A stretch of 64,000 nt of DNA, from positions 83,051-147,050 of the forward strand of contig SCFO01000008.1 in assembly GCA_004078665.1 (NCBI GenBank), given 5' to 3'. The translations under genes were made by a program, and so were the position numbers. A model generated the notes under the pieces. It had not been told where the DNA came from, did not search any database, and was given only the letters and a program-made list of their open reading frames with translations. Shown in pieces: positions 35,425 to 43,009 of the stretch. Numbering within the stretch: position 1 is the stretch's first letter; every line of letters begins with the position of its first letter. The DNA comes from Halobacillus fulvus. GTDB lineage: Bacteria; Bacillota; Bacilli; Bacillales; Halobacillaceae.

Positions 35425-35439
35425 ATGAAAACGTTTTAC
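35425..35439. promoter_or_regulatory. Imperfect cre-like or second LacI-type site
   Basis: TGAAAACGTTTTACA contains the same AAAACGTTTT core and resembles a CcpA (cre) site with one inserted base. Catabolite control of the regulator is possible. Confidence 0.4.
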
Positions 35440-35556
35440 AACCCCTATTTATAATTTTTTCAAAGCCTTTGTCTGGAATTCTTCCCCATCATGGACTTTG
35501 CGTTTCGACATTTTTTGATAAAATATAGGTAAGCCTAAAAGAAAAGAGGAACAGAA

Positions 35557-36033
35557 ATGAGCATTCAGCTAATTTCGAATACAGATCCTTCCACTGCCGA
35601 GAAGATCTTGACTTTGCAAAAAAAGTCTTATGAAGTGGAAGCAGAAATCATCGAATTCAACGACATTCCACCCTTTCAGGATACACTTGAAAAAATCATG
35701 AAATCTGATGAACAGTTTCTTGGATTCGTTGAAAATCAGACCGTTTACGGTGTTTTGGCCTACAAGGAGGAAACGACCTTCATTGATATCCATCGCCTGA
35801 TGGTCGATCCGGATCATTTTCAGAACGGAATCGGGCAGGCGCTCCTTGATGACTTATTCAGCCGCTACCCTGATTACACCATTACGGTACAGACAGGAAA
35901 AGACAATATGCCCGCGGTCAACCTTTATGAGAAAAACGGATTTGAAAAAACACAAGAAGTCGAAGTCGAGCCCGGCTTCTCTCTTGTCATGTACACACGA
36001 AACAAAATGGAACTGGACAAAAGAAGAGTTTAA
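35557..36033 (+). CDS. GNAT family N-acetyltransferase
   Basis: A 158-residue acetyltransferase. The acetyl-CoA motif HFQNGIGQALLDDLFS (Q/R-x-x-G-x-G/A type) lies near residue 85 and the C-terminal NLYEKNGFEK pattern near 125 is typical. Substrate unknown. AGAGGA ribosome site; single gene ending at a strong terminator. Confidence 0.88.
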   Translation: MSIQLISNTDPSTAEKILTLQKKSYEVEAEIIEFNDIPPFQDTLEKIMKSDEQFLGFVENQTVYGVLAYKEETTFIDIHRLMVDPDHFQNGIGQALLDDLFSRYPDYTITVQTGKDNMPAVNLYEKNGFEKTQEVEVEPGFSLVMYTRNKMELDKRRV

Positions 36034-36052
36034 AAGCATATAAGACATGAAA

Positions 36053-36092
36053 TAACCGCCTGACATCGAGCGTTCGATGTCAGGCGGTTTCG
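36053..36092. terminator. Bidirectional terminator
   Basis: AACCGCCTGACATCGA / TCGATGTCAGGCGGTT, a perfect 16-bp stem with a 4-nt loop, between convergent genes. Confidence 0.9.
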
Positions 36093-36111
36093 TTTGGTAT
36101 AGGATTCACGC

Positions 36112-37260
36112 TTATTTCAATTCATACTGATCTTTTTCCTCAGCAAATCGGTTGTAACGGCGCTGGAACCAATGGAATAAGTGACTGACCATCACTTTCA
36201 GGATTGCATAGCCCGGAATGGCGAGTATAATGCCGATTACTCCGAACAAATGTCCAGCTGTCAGTAAGACAAAAATAATGGTTACCGGGTGGACACGCAA
36301 GCTTTTCCCCATTATTTGAGGGGAGATGAACTTCCCTTCCAGAAGCTGAACAACCGTCCATACAAAGGCGAGTTTTACGACCATAAACGGAGAAGTGACA
36401 ATGGATATAATCAAGGCAGGAGTAATCGCGATCATCGGTCCTAAATAAGGAACGACGCTCGTCACACTGGCAATCGCCGCAAGCAGTAAAGCATAATCCA
36501 GCCCGATGATGACAAAGCCGATATACATCATGACTCCGATGCAGAAGCTGACGATAATTTGCCCTTGGATATAAGCACTTAACTGATGGTCAATATCCTT
36601 GAACACGCTCATCACTTCAGGGCGCACTTTGGGTGGGAACATCTTGCCGATATGGTGCGGAAGCTTATGCCCATCCTTCAGTAGATAAAACAGGATAAAC
36701 GGGAGGGTCACAATTGCAATCACGACATTTGTCACCGTCGTAATGACGGTTGTAATGCCTTCTACCGTTTGCATCGCATACGTAGACAAATCAGGAACCT
36801 GATCGATAATTCCATCGACATCTTCAAAAAGGTTGCTGTAATAATCACCGAAAATGGAATTCCTGAGCCACTGATCTGTGGAATTAAGCAAATCCCTCAA
36901 ATATTTAGGCAACTCCTGAGCTAGACTGATGAATTGCCGCTCTAGAAATGGAATGATCAGGACAATCAATAACGTAATCAGACCGACAACCATCAGTAGC
37001 GTGATCAAGATCCCGTAAATACGTTTTATTCTCCAGGATTCCATCAATTTGATAATCGGCCGTAGCAAGTAATAGACAACAATAGATAAAATCAACGGCA
37101 AAGCCACAGTTTTCACAAAAACGGCGATCGGATAGAAAATGAAGCTTACGTTAGTGTAAACTAGAATATTCACACCTACGAACAGCAATACGCCTAATAT
37201 GTAAAGCAATGTACGGCCACCAAAAAAACGGATGACCGGTGAAGAATCCCACCGACTCAT
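36112..37260 (-). CDS. AI-2E family transporter
   Basis: A 382-residue membrane protein with the family's eight-helix pattern. The motif PYLGPMIAITPALI and the later LEGKFISPQIMGKSLRVHP are the hallmark region of the AI-2E/PerM superfamily. Some relatives in halophiles act as Na+(Li+)/H+ antiporters; others export quorum signals or are uncharacterised. GAAGGAGA ribosome site. Single gene. Confidence 0.87.
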   Translation of the reverse strand: MSRWDSSPVIRFFGGRTLLYILGVLLFVGVNILVYTNVSFIFYPIAVFVKTVALPLILSIVVYYLLRPIIKLMESWRIKRIYGILITLLMVVGLITLLIVLIIPFLERQFISLAQELPKYLRDLLNSTDQWLRNSIFGDYYSNLFEDVDGIIDQVPDLSTYAMQTVEGITTVITTVTNVVIAIVTLPFILFYLLKDGHKLPHHIGKMFPPKVRPEVMSVFKDIDHQLSAYIQGQIIVSFCIGVMMYIGFVIIGLDYALLLAAIASVTSVVPYLGPMIAITPALIISIVTSPFMVVKLAFVWTVVQLLEGKFISPQIMGKSLRVHPVTIIFVLLTAGHLFGVIGIILAIPGYAILKVMVSHLFHWFQRRYNRFAEEKDQYELK

Positions 37261-37350
37261 ACTCCTATCTCCTTCACGTCATTTTTTATCAGTTTACCAT
37301 AATCCGTCATCGTTCATCGACTGACAGAGACTGTGGTTCTTGAAATTCAA

Positions 37351-37385
37351 AATAAAAACGCGCCCAGCTGTGCAGGCACGGTTTT
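37351..37385 (-). terminator. Terminator of the 30-residue basic protein gene
   Basis: On the minus strand CCGTGCC / GGGCGCG-type stem with loop, followed by GTTTTTATTTT, two bases behind the stop codon. Confidence 0.65.
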
Positions 37386-37386
37386 A

Positions 37387-37479
37387 TTAATATCTTCCTT
37401 TTCTTTTACGCATGAATTTCCTTATAATTGGATAAACGATCGGACCGTACTTAAAGATTCTTTTTAATAAGCGCCCCAT
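37387..37479 (-). CDS. Tiny basic protein (30 aa), unknown function
   Basis: Encodes MGRLLKRIFKYGPIVYPIIR and ten further residues (KFMRKRKGRY). ATAAGGAGG lies at ideal distance before the ATG, and a terminator follows directly. Net charge is strongly positive with a short hydrophobic centre, so it may be membrane- or nucleic-acid-associated. I recall similar short basic ORFs in other bacilli but cannot name a family. Confidence 0.65.
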   Translation of the reverse strand: MGRLLKRIFKYGPIVYPIIRKFMRKRKGRY

Positions 37480-37544
37480 GATCGAGCCTCCTTATCATCG
37501 TGGTGTTAGTAAATCCCATTCCCTGTTATACTCACTAACAAACG

Positions 37545-38564
37545 TCATCCCCCTACAACGCTGTGGTAAAGGCTTTTCGCTTTTACTATATCCTTTGTCC
37601 CATGAATGAACACTCGTCCATCCGAAAAGAAAACCATCCGGTGTCCATGATGCTCGTAAGATAATAGAAAAGCGTTTTGTTCTACTAAATGATCAGGAAG
37701 GCGTTGGCGCAGTTCATCCAAATCTCTGTTTCCTTTTAAGCCGGGACGAATCTGAACCGTATCTCTTCCGCATAACACAGCAGATTTTGACCGGTTTTCA
37801 TAGGATAAAAAAGGATAGGAAGGGTCTTCTCCACAAGAAGGACAGTCTGAACGCTTCAGTTGGGAGACAGAAATCCCTGAATATCGGTGGTCCCACAGAT
37901 CAAACGTAATAAACTTTCGATGAAGAGATCCAAAATCTCCGACAAGGATCTTCAACGCTTCAGCTACTTGATGAGCACAGACCATCTGGACCACCGGGCC
38001 GATGACCCCGACAGTATCACACGTGGCGCCGCCCATTGGGACCGTCTCCATAAGGCAATTCAGACACGGCATCTCTTTAGGCATAATGGTGTAGCTCATT
38101 CCGTGACTGCCGACACACGCCCCGTAAATCCAAGGGGTAAGAAACTTCTGTGCCAAATCGTTCATGAGCAATCTCGTTTCGAAGTTATCGGTCGCATCCA
38201 TCATCAGATCGACGTCTGGAAGAAGTTGTTCAAACTCCTCTCGCTGCATATCTTGCACTTTTGCTTCAATGCTCACTTCTGAGTTGATCTCCTCAAGCCT
38301 TCTCTTAGCTGCAATCGCTTTAGGAAACCTTTTTTCAGCATCGCGCTCTGAATATAGCTGTTGCCTTTGAAGGTTGCTCCACTCTACGTAATCTCGGTCG
38401 ACAATCGTGATCTTCCCGACACCTGCTCGCACCAGCGGTTCTGCGATTCCTGTCCCTAGGGCACCTGCTCCAACTATAAGCACATGCTTTTGCGCCAGAC
38501 GCTCCTGCCCTGCTTCACCAATCGGCTTGAACAGGGTTTGCCTTGAATACCGGTCTTCTTTCAT
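37545..38564 (-). CDS. ThiF/MoeB/HesA family E1-like adenylyltransferase
   Basis: A 339-residue E1-like enzyme. The ATP-binding GAGALGTGIAEPLVRAG (residues 31-47), the Arg-finger region VEWSNLQRQQLY and Asp in DATDNFETR are present. Two zinc-binding CxxC pairs (CLNC near 170, CPSC near 243) and a Cys in TCDTVGVIG follow. Such enzymes adenylate the C-terminus of ThiS or MoaD; no carrier gene is nearby, so the partner is uncertain. A C-terminal extension of about 90 residues replaces the rhodanese domain of some homologs. Encoded 21 bp behind the SDR gene. Confidence 0.85.
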   Translation of the reverse strand: MKEDRYSRQTLFKPIGEAGQERLAQKHVLIVGAGALGTGIAEPLVRAGVGKITIVDRDYVEWSNLQRQQLYSERDAEKRFPKAIAAKRRLEEINSEVSIEAKVQDMQREEFEQLLPDVDLMMDATDNFETRLLMNDLAQKFLTPWIYGACVGSHGMSYTIMPKEMPCLNCLMETVPMGGATCDTVGVIGPVVQMVCAHQVAEALKILVGDFGSLHRKFITFDLWDHRYSGISVSQLKRSDCPSCGEDPSYPFLSYENRSKSAVLCGRDTVQIRPGLKGNRDLDELRQRLPDHLVEQNAFLLSYEHHGHRMVFFSDGRVFIHGTKDIVKAKSLYHSVVGG

Positions 38565-38585
38565 CCTATCCCCACTTTCTTACTT

Positions 38586-39386
38586 CTATCTCATCACGTT
38601 CCCGCCCGAGATCTTCATCGATTCTCCAACAATATTTTCAGCTGCATCAGACAGCAAAAAGACAATCGAACGGGCCACTTCCTCCGGCTGTGTCAATCGT
38701 CCGGTCGGAATGCTTTCTTCGGCAAGCTGCCGCTGTTCTTCGTAACTTCGCCCTTCTCGTTCTCCTTTATTACGGATCGCCGCCTGCCCCATCGCCGTAT
38801 CGACATACCCAGGGCAAATCGCATTGACTCGGACACCGTTCTCAATGGCTTCATAAGCAAATGATTGAGTGAACCCAATCAGAGCGAACTTCGATCCGCT
38901 GTACGCTGTATTTCCGTGTGTCCCTCTTAATCCAGACAATGAGGAGAGATTAACAATCGACCCTCTGCCTTCATTTCTCATATGAACATATACTTCCTGC
39001 GTCAGTAAAACGGTGGAAAAGAAATTCAGTTCCATAATATTGCGCATTTCTTGCTCATCCAATTGTTCAAGAGTCGCTCCGCCTATGATACCAGCTGAAT
39101 TCACAAGCCCGGAAATGTCTCCGAGTGTCTGCACCGCTTCTAAGACAAGGCGCTCACGATCTTCCTGGTTATTCAAGTCCGCTACGCAGATATGTATGTC
39201 TGCGTTTTCGTTGATCGTAACACATTCATCCTTCAAGGTATTCAATTTATCTTCATTACGGCCGGTAATCGTCACATGTCCGCCTGCCCTTACAATTTCC
39301 TTTGCCGCTTCATAACCGATGCCACCGGTAGCTCCTGTCACCACAATGTGCCGGTCTTTCAATACATCCTGAGAAAAAATGTTCAA
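38586..39386 (-). CDS. Short-chain dehydrogenase/reductase
   Basis: A 266-residue SDR. Cofactor motif TGATGGIGYEAAKE at residue 18, NSAGIIGG near 92, and the catalytic Ser (NLSSLSG) with YSGSK about 14 residues later. Substrate unknown; NAD(P)H preference not decided. The start is a TTG at 39386, supported by AAGGAGG at 8 bp. Forms an operon with the ThiF-like gene. Confidence 0.88.
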   Translation of the reverse strand: MNIFSQDVLKDRHIVVTGATGGIGYEAAKEIVRAGGHVTITGRNEDKLNTLKDECVTINENADIHICVADLNNQEDRERLVLEAVQTLGDISGLVNSAGIIGGATLEQLDEQEMRNIMELNFFSTVLLTQEVYVHMRNEGRGSIVNLSSLSGLRGTHGNTAYSGSKFALIGFTQSFAYEAIENGVRVNAICPGYVDTAMGQAAIRNKGEREGRSYEEQRQLAEESIPTGRLTQPEEVARSIVFLLSDAAENIVGESMKISGGNVMR

Positions 39387-39449
39387 TAGATTCGCCTCCT
39401 TAACCTTTCAGTTATCCATGTTGATGGCGAATCAAACCTTTTTATATAC

Positions 39450-39491
39450 AAAAAATCAGCGCTTAAGACATATCGTCTTCCAAGCGCTGAT
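39450..39491 (-). terminator. Terminator behind the 51-residue basic protein gene
   Basis: Stem ATCAGCGCTT / AAGCGCTGAT with inner AAGACATATCGTCTT pairing; on the minus strand followed by TTTTTTG. Confidence 0.75.
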
Positions 39492-39574
39492 CCACGGAAC
39501 TCCTTTTCTAAGGAAATCCGACATGTTTATTCTTTTTTTGTTACGTCGCATAGCTACTTACACCACTCCAGCTG

Positions 39575-39730
39575 TTATTTCTTCTTAGTGTTCTGCTTGC
39601 GGGAAGAGAAAAGAACCTTTCCGCTGCGCTTGCGCTTCATCCCTTTTGTCTTGGAAGTTTCCTTGCCTTCAGGACTGTTTTTGTAATCCTGATCAAAGAG
39701 TTCACGCGCTTTTGAATAAAGCAGAGTCAT
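39575..39730 (-). CDS. Small basic hydrophilic protein (51 aa), unknown function
   Basis: Starts MTLLYSKARELFDQDYKNS and ends in a very basic tail (KGMKRKRSGKVLFSSRKQN). AAAAAGGAGG precedes the ATG. No hydrophobic helix or signal peptide. The charge pattern suggests a DNA- or spore-core-associated peptide, but I know no family. An upstream in-frame extension lacks a ribosome site. Confidence 0.65.
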   Translation of the reverse strand: MTLLYSKARELFDQDYKNSPEGKETSKTKGMKRKRSGKVLFSSRKQNTKKK

Positions 39731-39938
39731 AGTGGCGACCTCCTTTTTTGATGGAGTTATAATTCGATTCCCCCCGATAATAATATTAAAACATCCTATA
39801 CGCAAGAAAAAAATTTGATTTTTTAATCTTTTCTTTTCCTGCGATTTAGCGTATTAACTTGAGCATAATAGTAGAACCTTCATGGCGGGCTTTTTTATAA
39901 TTATTGGTAATAGCTGACTTCAAGGAGGACGTTTTCAC

Positions 39939-40499
39939 ATGATGAAAATTGCTACGATCGTCGGAAGCATTCGTAAAGATAGCTATAATATGAAATTGGC
40001 GCAGTACATGCAGAAACGATATGAAAATGATGTGGCTTTCGAGATCATCCCGATTCATGACCTCGATCATTATGATCAAGATGTGGAAGAGGATGCACCG
40101 GAAAGCATTCAAGCGTTTAAAGCAAGACTAACAGATGCCGATGCGTTTTTGATTGTCACTCCGGAATTCAATCATTCTATTCCAGGAGTATTAAAGAACG
40201 CGTTGGACTGGCTATCCAGAGGGGAAAAAGAAATGGAAGGGAAGCCGACATTCATCGCCGGTGCCGCAACGGGAGCTCTCGGAACGGTAAGAGCCCAAAT
40301 GCACCTGCGCCAGATCCTGAATGCGCCGGGTATGGGAGCGAACGTTTTGCCAGGGAATGAAATTCTGATTGGAAGGGTACAGCATAAAATTGATGAAAAA
40401 GGCAATCTGACAGACGAGGCGACGGTTGAGTTTATAGACGGCGTCATCAAACAGTTCATTCAGTTCACTCAGCTACAAAAAGAAAGAGCGACGTTGTAA
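39939..40499 (+). CDS. NADPH-dependent FMN reductase
   Basis: A 186-residue flavodoxin-like reductase. The FMN-phosphate loop VGSIRKDSYNMKLAQ at the N-terminus and the PEFNHSIPGVLKNALDWLS segment near residue 75 define the family (azoreductase/chromate-reductase group). It reduces FMN or quinones, perhaps as an oxidative-stress enzyme. CAAGGAGG ribosome site; single gene. Confidence 0.9.
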   Translation: MMKIATIVGSIRKDSYNMKLAQYMQKRYENDVAFEIIPIHDLDHYDQDVEEDAPESIQAFKARLTDADAFLIVTPEFNHSIPGVLKNALDWLSRGEKEMEGKPTFIAGAATGALGTVRAQMHLRQILNAPGMGANVLPGNEILIGRVQHKIDEKGNLTDEATVEFIDGVIKQFIQFTQLQKERATL

Positions 40500-40585
40500 C
40501 TATGCCTTGATCAATAGAGGTTCCGGTTCCGTCCTCGTATCAGAGTATGGAGATCGTCCGATAGCGATTATTCAAACGATAATAT

Positions 40586-40636
40586 TATCCCGCACGAAAT
40601 CAAGCTTTCATGTTTGATTCCGCGCGGGATTTCTTA
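40586..40636 (+). terminator. Terminator of the FMN reductase gene
   Basis: ATCCCGCACGAAATCAA / TTTGATTCCGCGCGGGAT stem with a loop of about 9 nt and a short T tract. Confidence 0.65.
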
Positions 40637-40708
40637 CGTCTTTGAGCTTCAGTACACGTTTTCCGAATAGATACCAGAATAAGATCTGTGCCAATTCAAT
40701 CACGTGAT

Positions 40709-40876
40709 GTTTCCGTTCACTCATTTTTGAAAGGAGGGGTGGAAAATGCCGAGACTCCTATGGGGAGAAAAGGGCAGGCTGAGATCCCGCAGGAGCTTGC
40801 GACGAGGAAGCTCAGCGCCCGCCCATGGAAAGCGAGGTATTTTCCGCCCCTCCTAGCTCCCATATGGATAACGGAA
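40709..40876 (-). repeat. Nested inverted-repeat element, copy 3
   Basis: Opposite orientation to copies 1 and 2. Outer ends GTTTCCGTT (40709-40717) and AACGGAA (40870-40876); core 40733-40853 bounded by GGAGGGGTGGAAAAT and ATTTTCCGCCCCTCC. It lies between convergent genes. The rest of the 500-bp gap holds two terminators and no gene. Confidence 0.85.
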
Positions 40877-40969
40877 CTTCTCCAAACGATTACTCAATAC
40901 GCATAGGACAAACAGATCAAAACTCGACGTTAAACAAAAACTATGAACGGGTAACCATTATGTAAGAAC

Positions 40970-41000
40970 AAAAAAACAGGCGGGAAAGCCCGCCTGTCTG
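40970..41000 (-). terminator. Terminator of the LysM-3D protein gene
   Basis: ACAGGCGGG / CCCGCCTGT with AAAG loop and a seven-base T-run on the minus strand. Confidence 0.9.
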
Positions 41001-41007
41001 CTTTATT

Positions 41008-41778
41008 CTATTCAAGAATTTGAACTTCTACTGTTTGACGTCCGAAGTCAAGCGCATCGGAACGTTCTGGCATGAATACATCGATACGGTTTCCTTGGAT
41101 CGCACCACCGATGTCACCTGCTACAGCTTTTCCGTAACCTTCAACGTAAACTTCTGTTCCTAGTGGAATGACGTCTGGGTCAACGGCGATGACTTTCTGA
41201 TCAGGATTTGCTCTTAGGTCAATGCCTGTATACGTTGTACCAGAGCAGCCTTCACAGAATGCTGTATAAGCAGTCGCTTCCATTGTTAGTGTTTTTGCTG
41301 CTTCTTGTTCAGAAGAAGACGTTTGTTTTTGCTCTGTTGATTCTGTAGTAGATGGTGCACTTGTTTGAGTCGCTTCTGCTGGTTGAGCTGCCGCAGATCC
41401 GTTAAGAGCAAGCTCTTGTCCAGGATAGATCAGGTTAGAGTTCAGACCGTTTGCTGATTTGATAGCTGCTACGCTTGTCCCATTATCCTGCGCAATGCTC
41501 CAAAGTGTGTCACCAGATTTTACTGTATGAGTGCCGGATGTGTTAGAAGATTCCGCGCTTGCTGTCTGACCACCTAGAGAAAGAGTTTGCTGTGGAAAGA
41601 TCAAGTTAGAATCAAGTCCGTTTGCTTGTTTTATATCATTAACAGAAACACCGTTGTCTTGCGCGATGCTCCAAAGTGTATCTCCTTTTTCTACAACAAT
41701 GTCCTCAGCACTTGCTGTCACTGTTGTTGCTGCCATAATCGTTCCGACCGCCGCCAAAGAAAGAATTGATTTTTTCAT
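41008..41778 (-). CDS. Secreted LysM and 3D-domain cell-wall protein (YocH-like)
   Basis: A 256-residue exported protein. After a signal peptide ending near TASA come two LysM domains (residues 28-70 and 83-125, both with KxGDTLWSIAQDNG), a Ser/Thr/Gln/Glu-rich linker, and a C-terminal 3D domain named for its three Asp (KVIAVDPDVIPLGTEVYV and DIGGAIQGNRIDVF). LysM holds peptidoglycan and the 3D fold resembles lytic transglycosylases. B. subtilis YocH is controlled by WalR; two TGTAAY hexamers lie upstream but 3 rather than 5 bp apart. Confidence 0.92.
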   Translation of the reverse strand: MKKSILSLAAVGTIMAATTVTASAEDIVVEKGDTLWSIAQDNGVSVNDIKQANGLDSNLIFPQQTLSLGGQTASAESSNTSGTHTVKSGDTLWSIAQDNGTSVAAIKSANGLNSNLIYPGQELALNGSAAAQPAEATQTSAPSTTESTEQKQTSSSEQEAAKTLTMEATAYTAFCEGCSGTTYTGIDLRANPDQKVIAVDPDVIPLGTEVYVEGYGKAVAGDIGGAIQGNRIDVFMPERSDALDFGRQTVEVQILE

Positions 41779-41800
41779 TAGTTAGTAGCCTCCTTGGTTA

Positions 41801-41837
41801 ACAGTCTTGCTTTAGGCGCCTTGCCTGTGAGGACTGT
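41801..41837 (-). promoter_or_regulatory. Structured 5' leader of the LysM-3D gene
   Basis: Outer stem ACAGTC / GACTGT enclosing an AGGC/GCCT stem; the hairpin ends 6-7 bp before the AGGAGG site. It could hinder or time ribosome access. No known riboswitch consensus fits. Confidence 0.4.
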
Positions 41838-42021
41838 TTTAAAATCACAATACCTACTTTAACATCTCATCACTAAATCACAATAACAGAACAGCAACAA
41901 TCACATTACATAAGTTACAATCATATTTCTATGTAGTAATAAAGAACGTACAATTATTCTCAAACCCTTTTATACAGCGCATTACATCTCGAAATCTTTC
42001 TATTTCAAGAAAGATTTTCAC

Positions 42022-42062
42022 ATTAAAAAAGAGGACCCGGAATCATGTTTTCCGAGTCTCTC
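42022..42062 (-). terminator. Terminator of the MerR regulator gene
   Basis: GAGACTCGGAA / TTCCGGGTCCTC stem with G-T pairs, followed by TTTTTT on the minus strand. The remainder of the gap 41838-42021 is AT-rich and carries the YocH-like promoter region; no gene is visible. Confidence 0.7.
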
Positions 42063-42080
42063 TCATCAACTATTACTCTA

Positions 42081-42845
42081 TTACGCGTTTAACCGATCAC
42101 AATAAATATGCATCGCCTCTCGCAAAAAGGAAGCATATCCCCGCTTCACTTTCTCGATATTTTTCGTAAAGCACGGATCATCTACATAGAGATCAGCAAG
42201 TCCACGAAAGATTTCAGGTGTACATGTGTAATAATAATCGGTGATGTGCTGACGCTTCTGATCAATTAGCCTCTGCACTTCGGGGTCATCTGGCCCTTTG
42301 TCCATAAGATCCGCCAATTTACTGTCCACAGCTGACGCTTCCTTATGGATAGCCTCCCAATCCTCCTCCGAATAACGGGATGTTTTTTTAAGAGACTCCT
42401 TATAGGCATCCGTTTCCCCCCAGCGCTCTTTTACTTCTTCTTCATACTTTTGACGATGTTCTTCAAGTTCCCTGTTATCAAAAGCGCCCAAGCGTTCTTG
42501 ATCGGACATTACTCTTCCTCCATTCATTGAATCAAGTGTAGTTTCTAAAGAAGACAAAATTCTTTCCAGTCGCTCCTTTTCTTTTACCAAATACGTTCTG
42601 TGTTGACGCAAGGCTTCTTCTGGGTCAAAATTCGGATCATCAAGAATTCGTTTGATGCTTCCTAAAGGGACCTCCATCTCTTTGAAAAACAAAATTTGCT
42701 GAAGACGTTCCACCTCTTTTTCACCATATAAACGATACCCGCTTTCACTGACCTCTGCAGGAGACAACAATCCTATATGGTCATAATGATGAAGCGTCCG
42801 GATACTCACACCCGATAAGTTCGCCACTTCCTTTACCTTATACAT
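42081..42845 (-). CDS. MerR family regulator with TipAS-type ligand domain
   Basis: A 254-residue regulator. N-terminal MerR HTH (YKVKEVANLSGVSIRTLHHYD, residues 2-22; key helix VKEVANLSGVS and RTLHHYD), a coiled-coil linker (residues 75-110), and a C-terminal TipAS antibiotic-recognition domain beginning near YSEEDWEAIHKEA. Relatives TipAL, Mta and SkgA bind lipophilic drugs and activate efflux or their own genes. GGAGGGA precedes the ATG at 42845. Autoregulation is likely from the overlapping palindrome. No efflux gene is adjacent. Confidence 0.9.
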   Translation of the reverse strand: MYKVKEVANLSGVSIRTLHHYDHIGLLSPAEVSESGYRLYGEKEVERLQQILFFKEMEVPLGSIKRILDDPNFDPEEALRQHRTYLVKEKERLERILSSLETTLDSMNGGRVMSDQERLGAFDNRELEEHRQKYEEEVKERWGETDAYKESLKKTSRYSEEDWEAIHKEASAVDSKLADLMDKGPDDPEVQRLIDQKRQHITDYYYTCTPEIFRGLADLYVDDPCFTKNIEKVKRGYASFLREAMHIYCDRLNA

Positions 42846-42864
42846 GATTATCCCTCCTATCTGC

Positions 42865-42895
42865 ACTTTAATCGCTGACGCAACGTCAGGGTCAA
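42865..42895 (-). promoter_or_regulatory. MerR-type promoter with 19-bp spacer and operator
   Basis: TTGACC (42890-42895), 19-bp spacer, TAAAGT (42865-42870) on the minus strand. The spacer is filled by the palindrome CTGACG-TTG-CGTCAG (42875-42889), exactly the geometry MerR-family activators correct by DNA distortion. Confidence 0.85.
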
Positions 42896-42949
42896 CAGTA
42901 TTGTGAAAAAGTAAAAAACCTCATTTTTAGTAAATATTTGAAAAAATCC

Positions 42950-42978
42950 TTTGTTTATCTTTAAATAAAGATTATAAT
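42950..42978 (+). promoter_or_regulatory. Putative promoter of the AimR-like gene
   Basis: TATAAT (42973-42978) with a weak TTTGTT -35 at 17 bp. A GGGGGG ribosome site lies 5-6 bp before the ATG. Confidence 0.45.
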
Positions 42979-43009
42979 AACATTAGGAACGTACAGGCTG
43001 GGGGGTATA

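Noticed and set aside
41779-41870. A known riboswitch (for example c-di-AMP ydaO type) before the LysM-3D gene
   Set aside because: The hairpin is too short and lacks the conserved blocks of that aptamer class.
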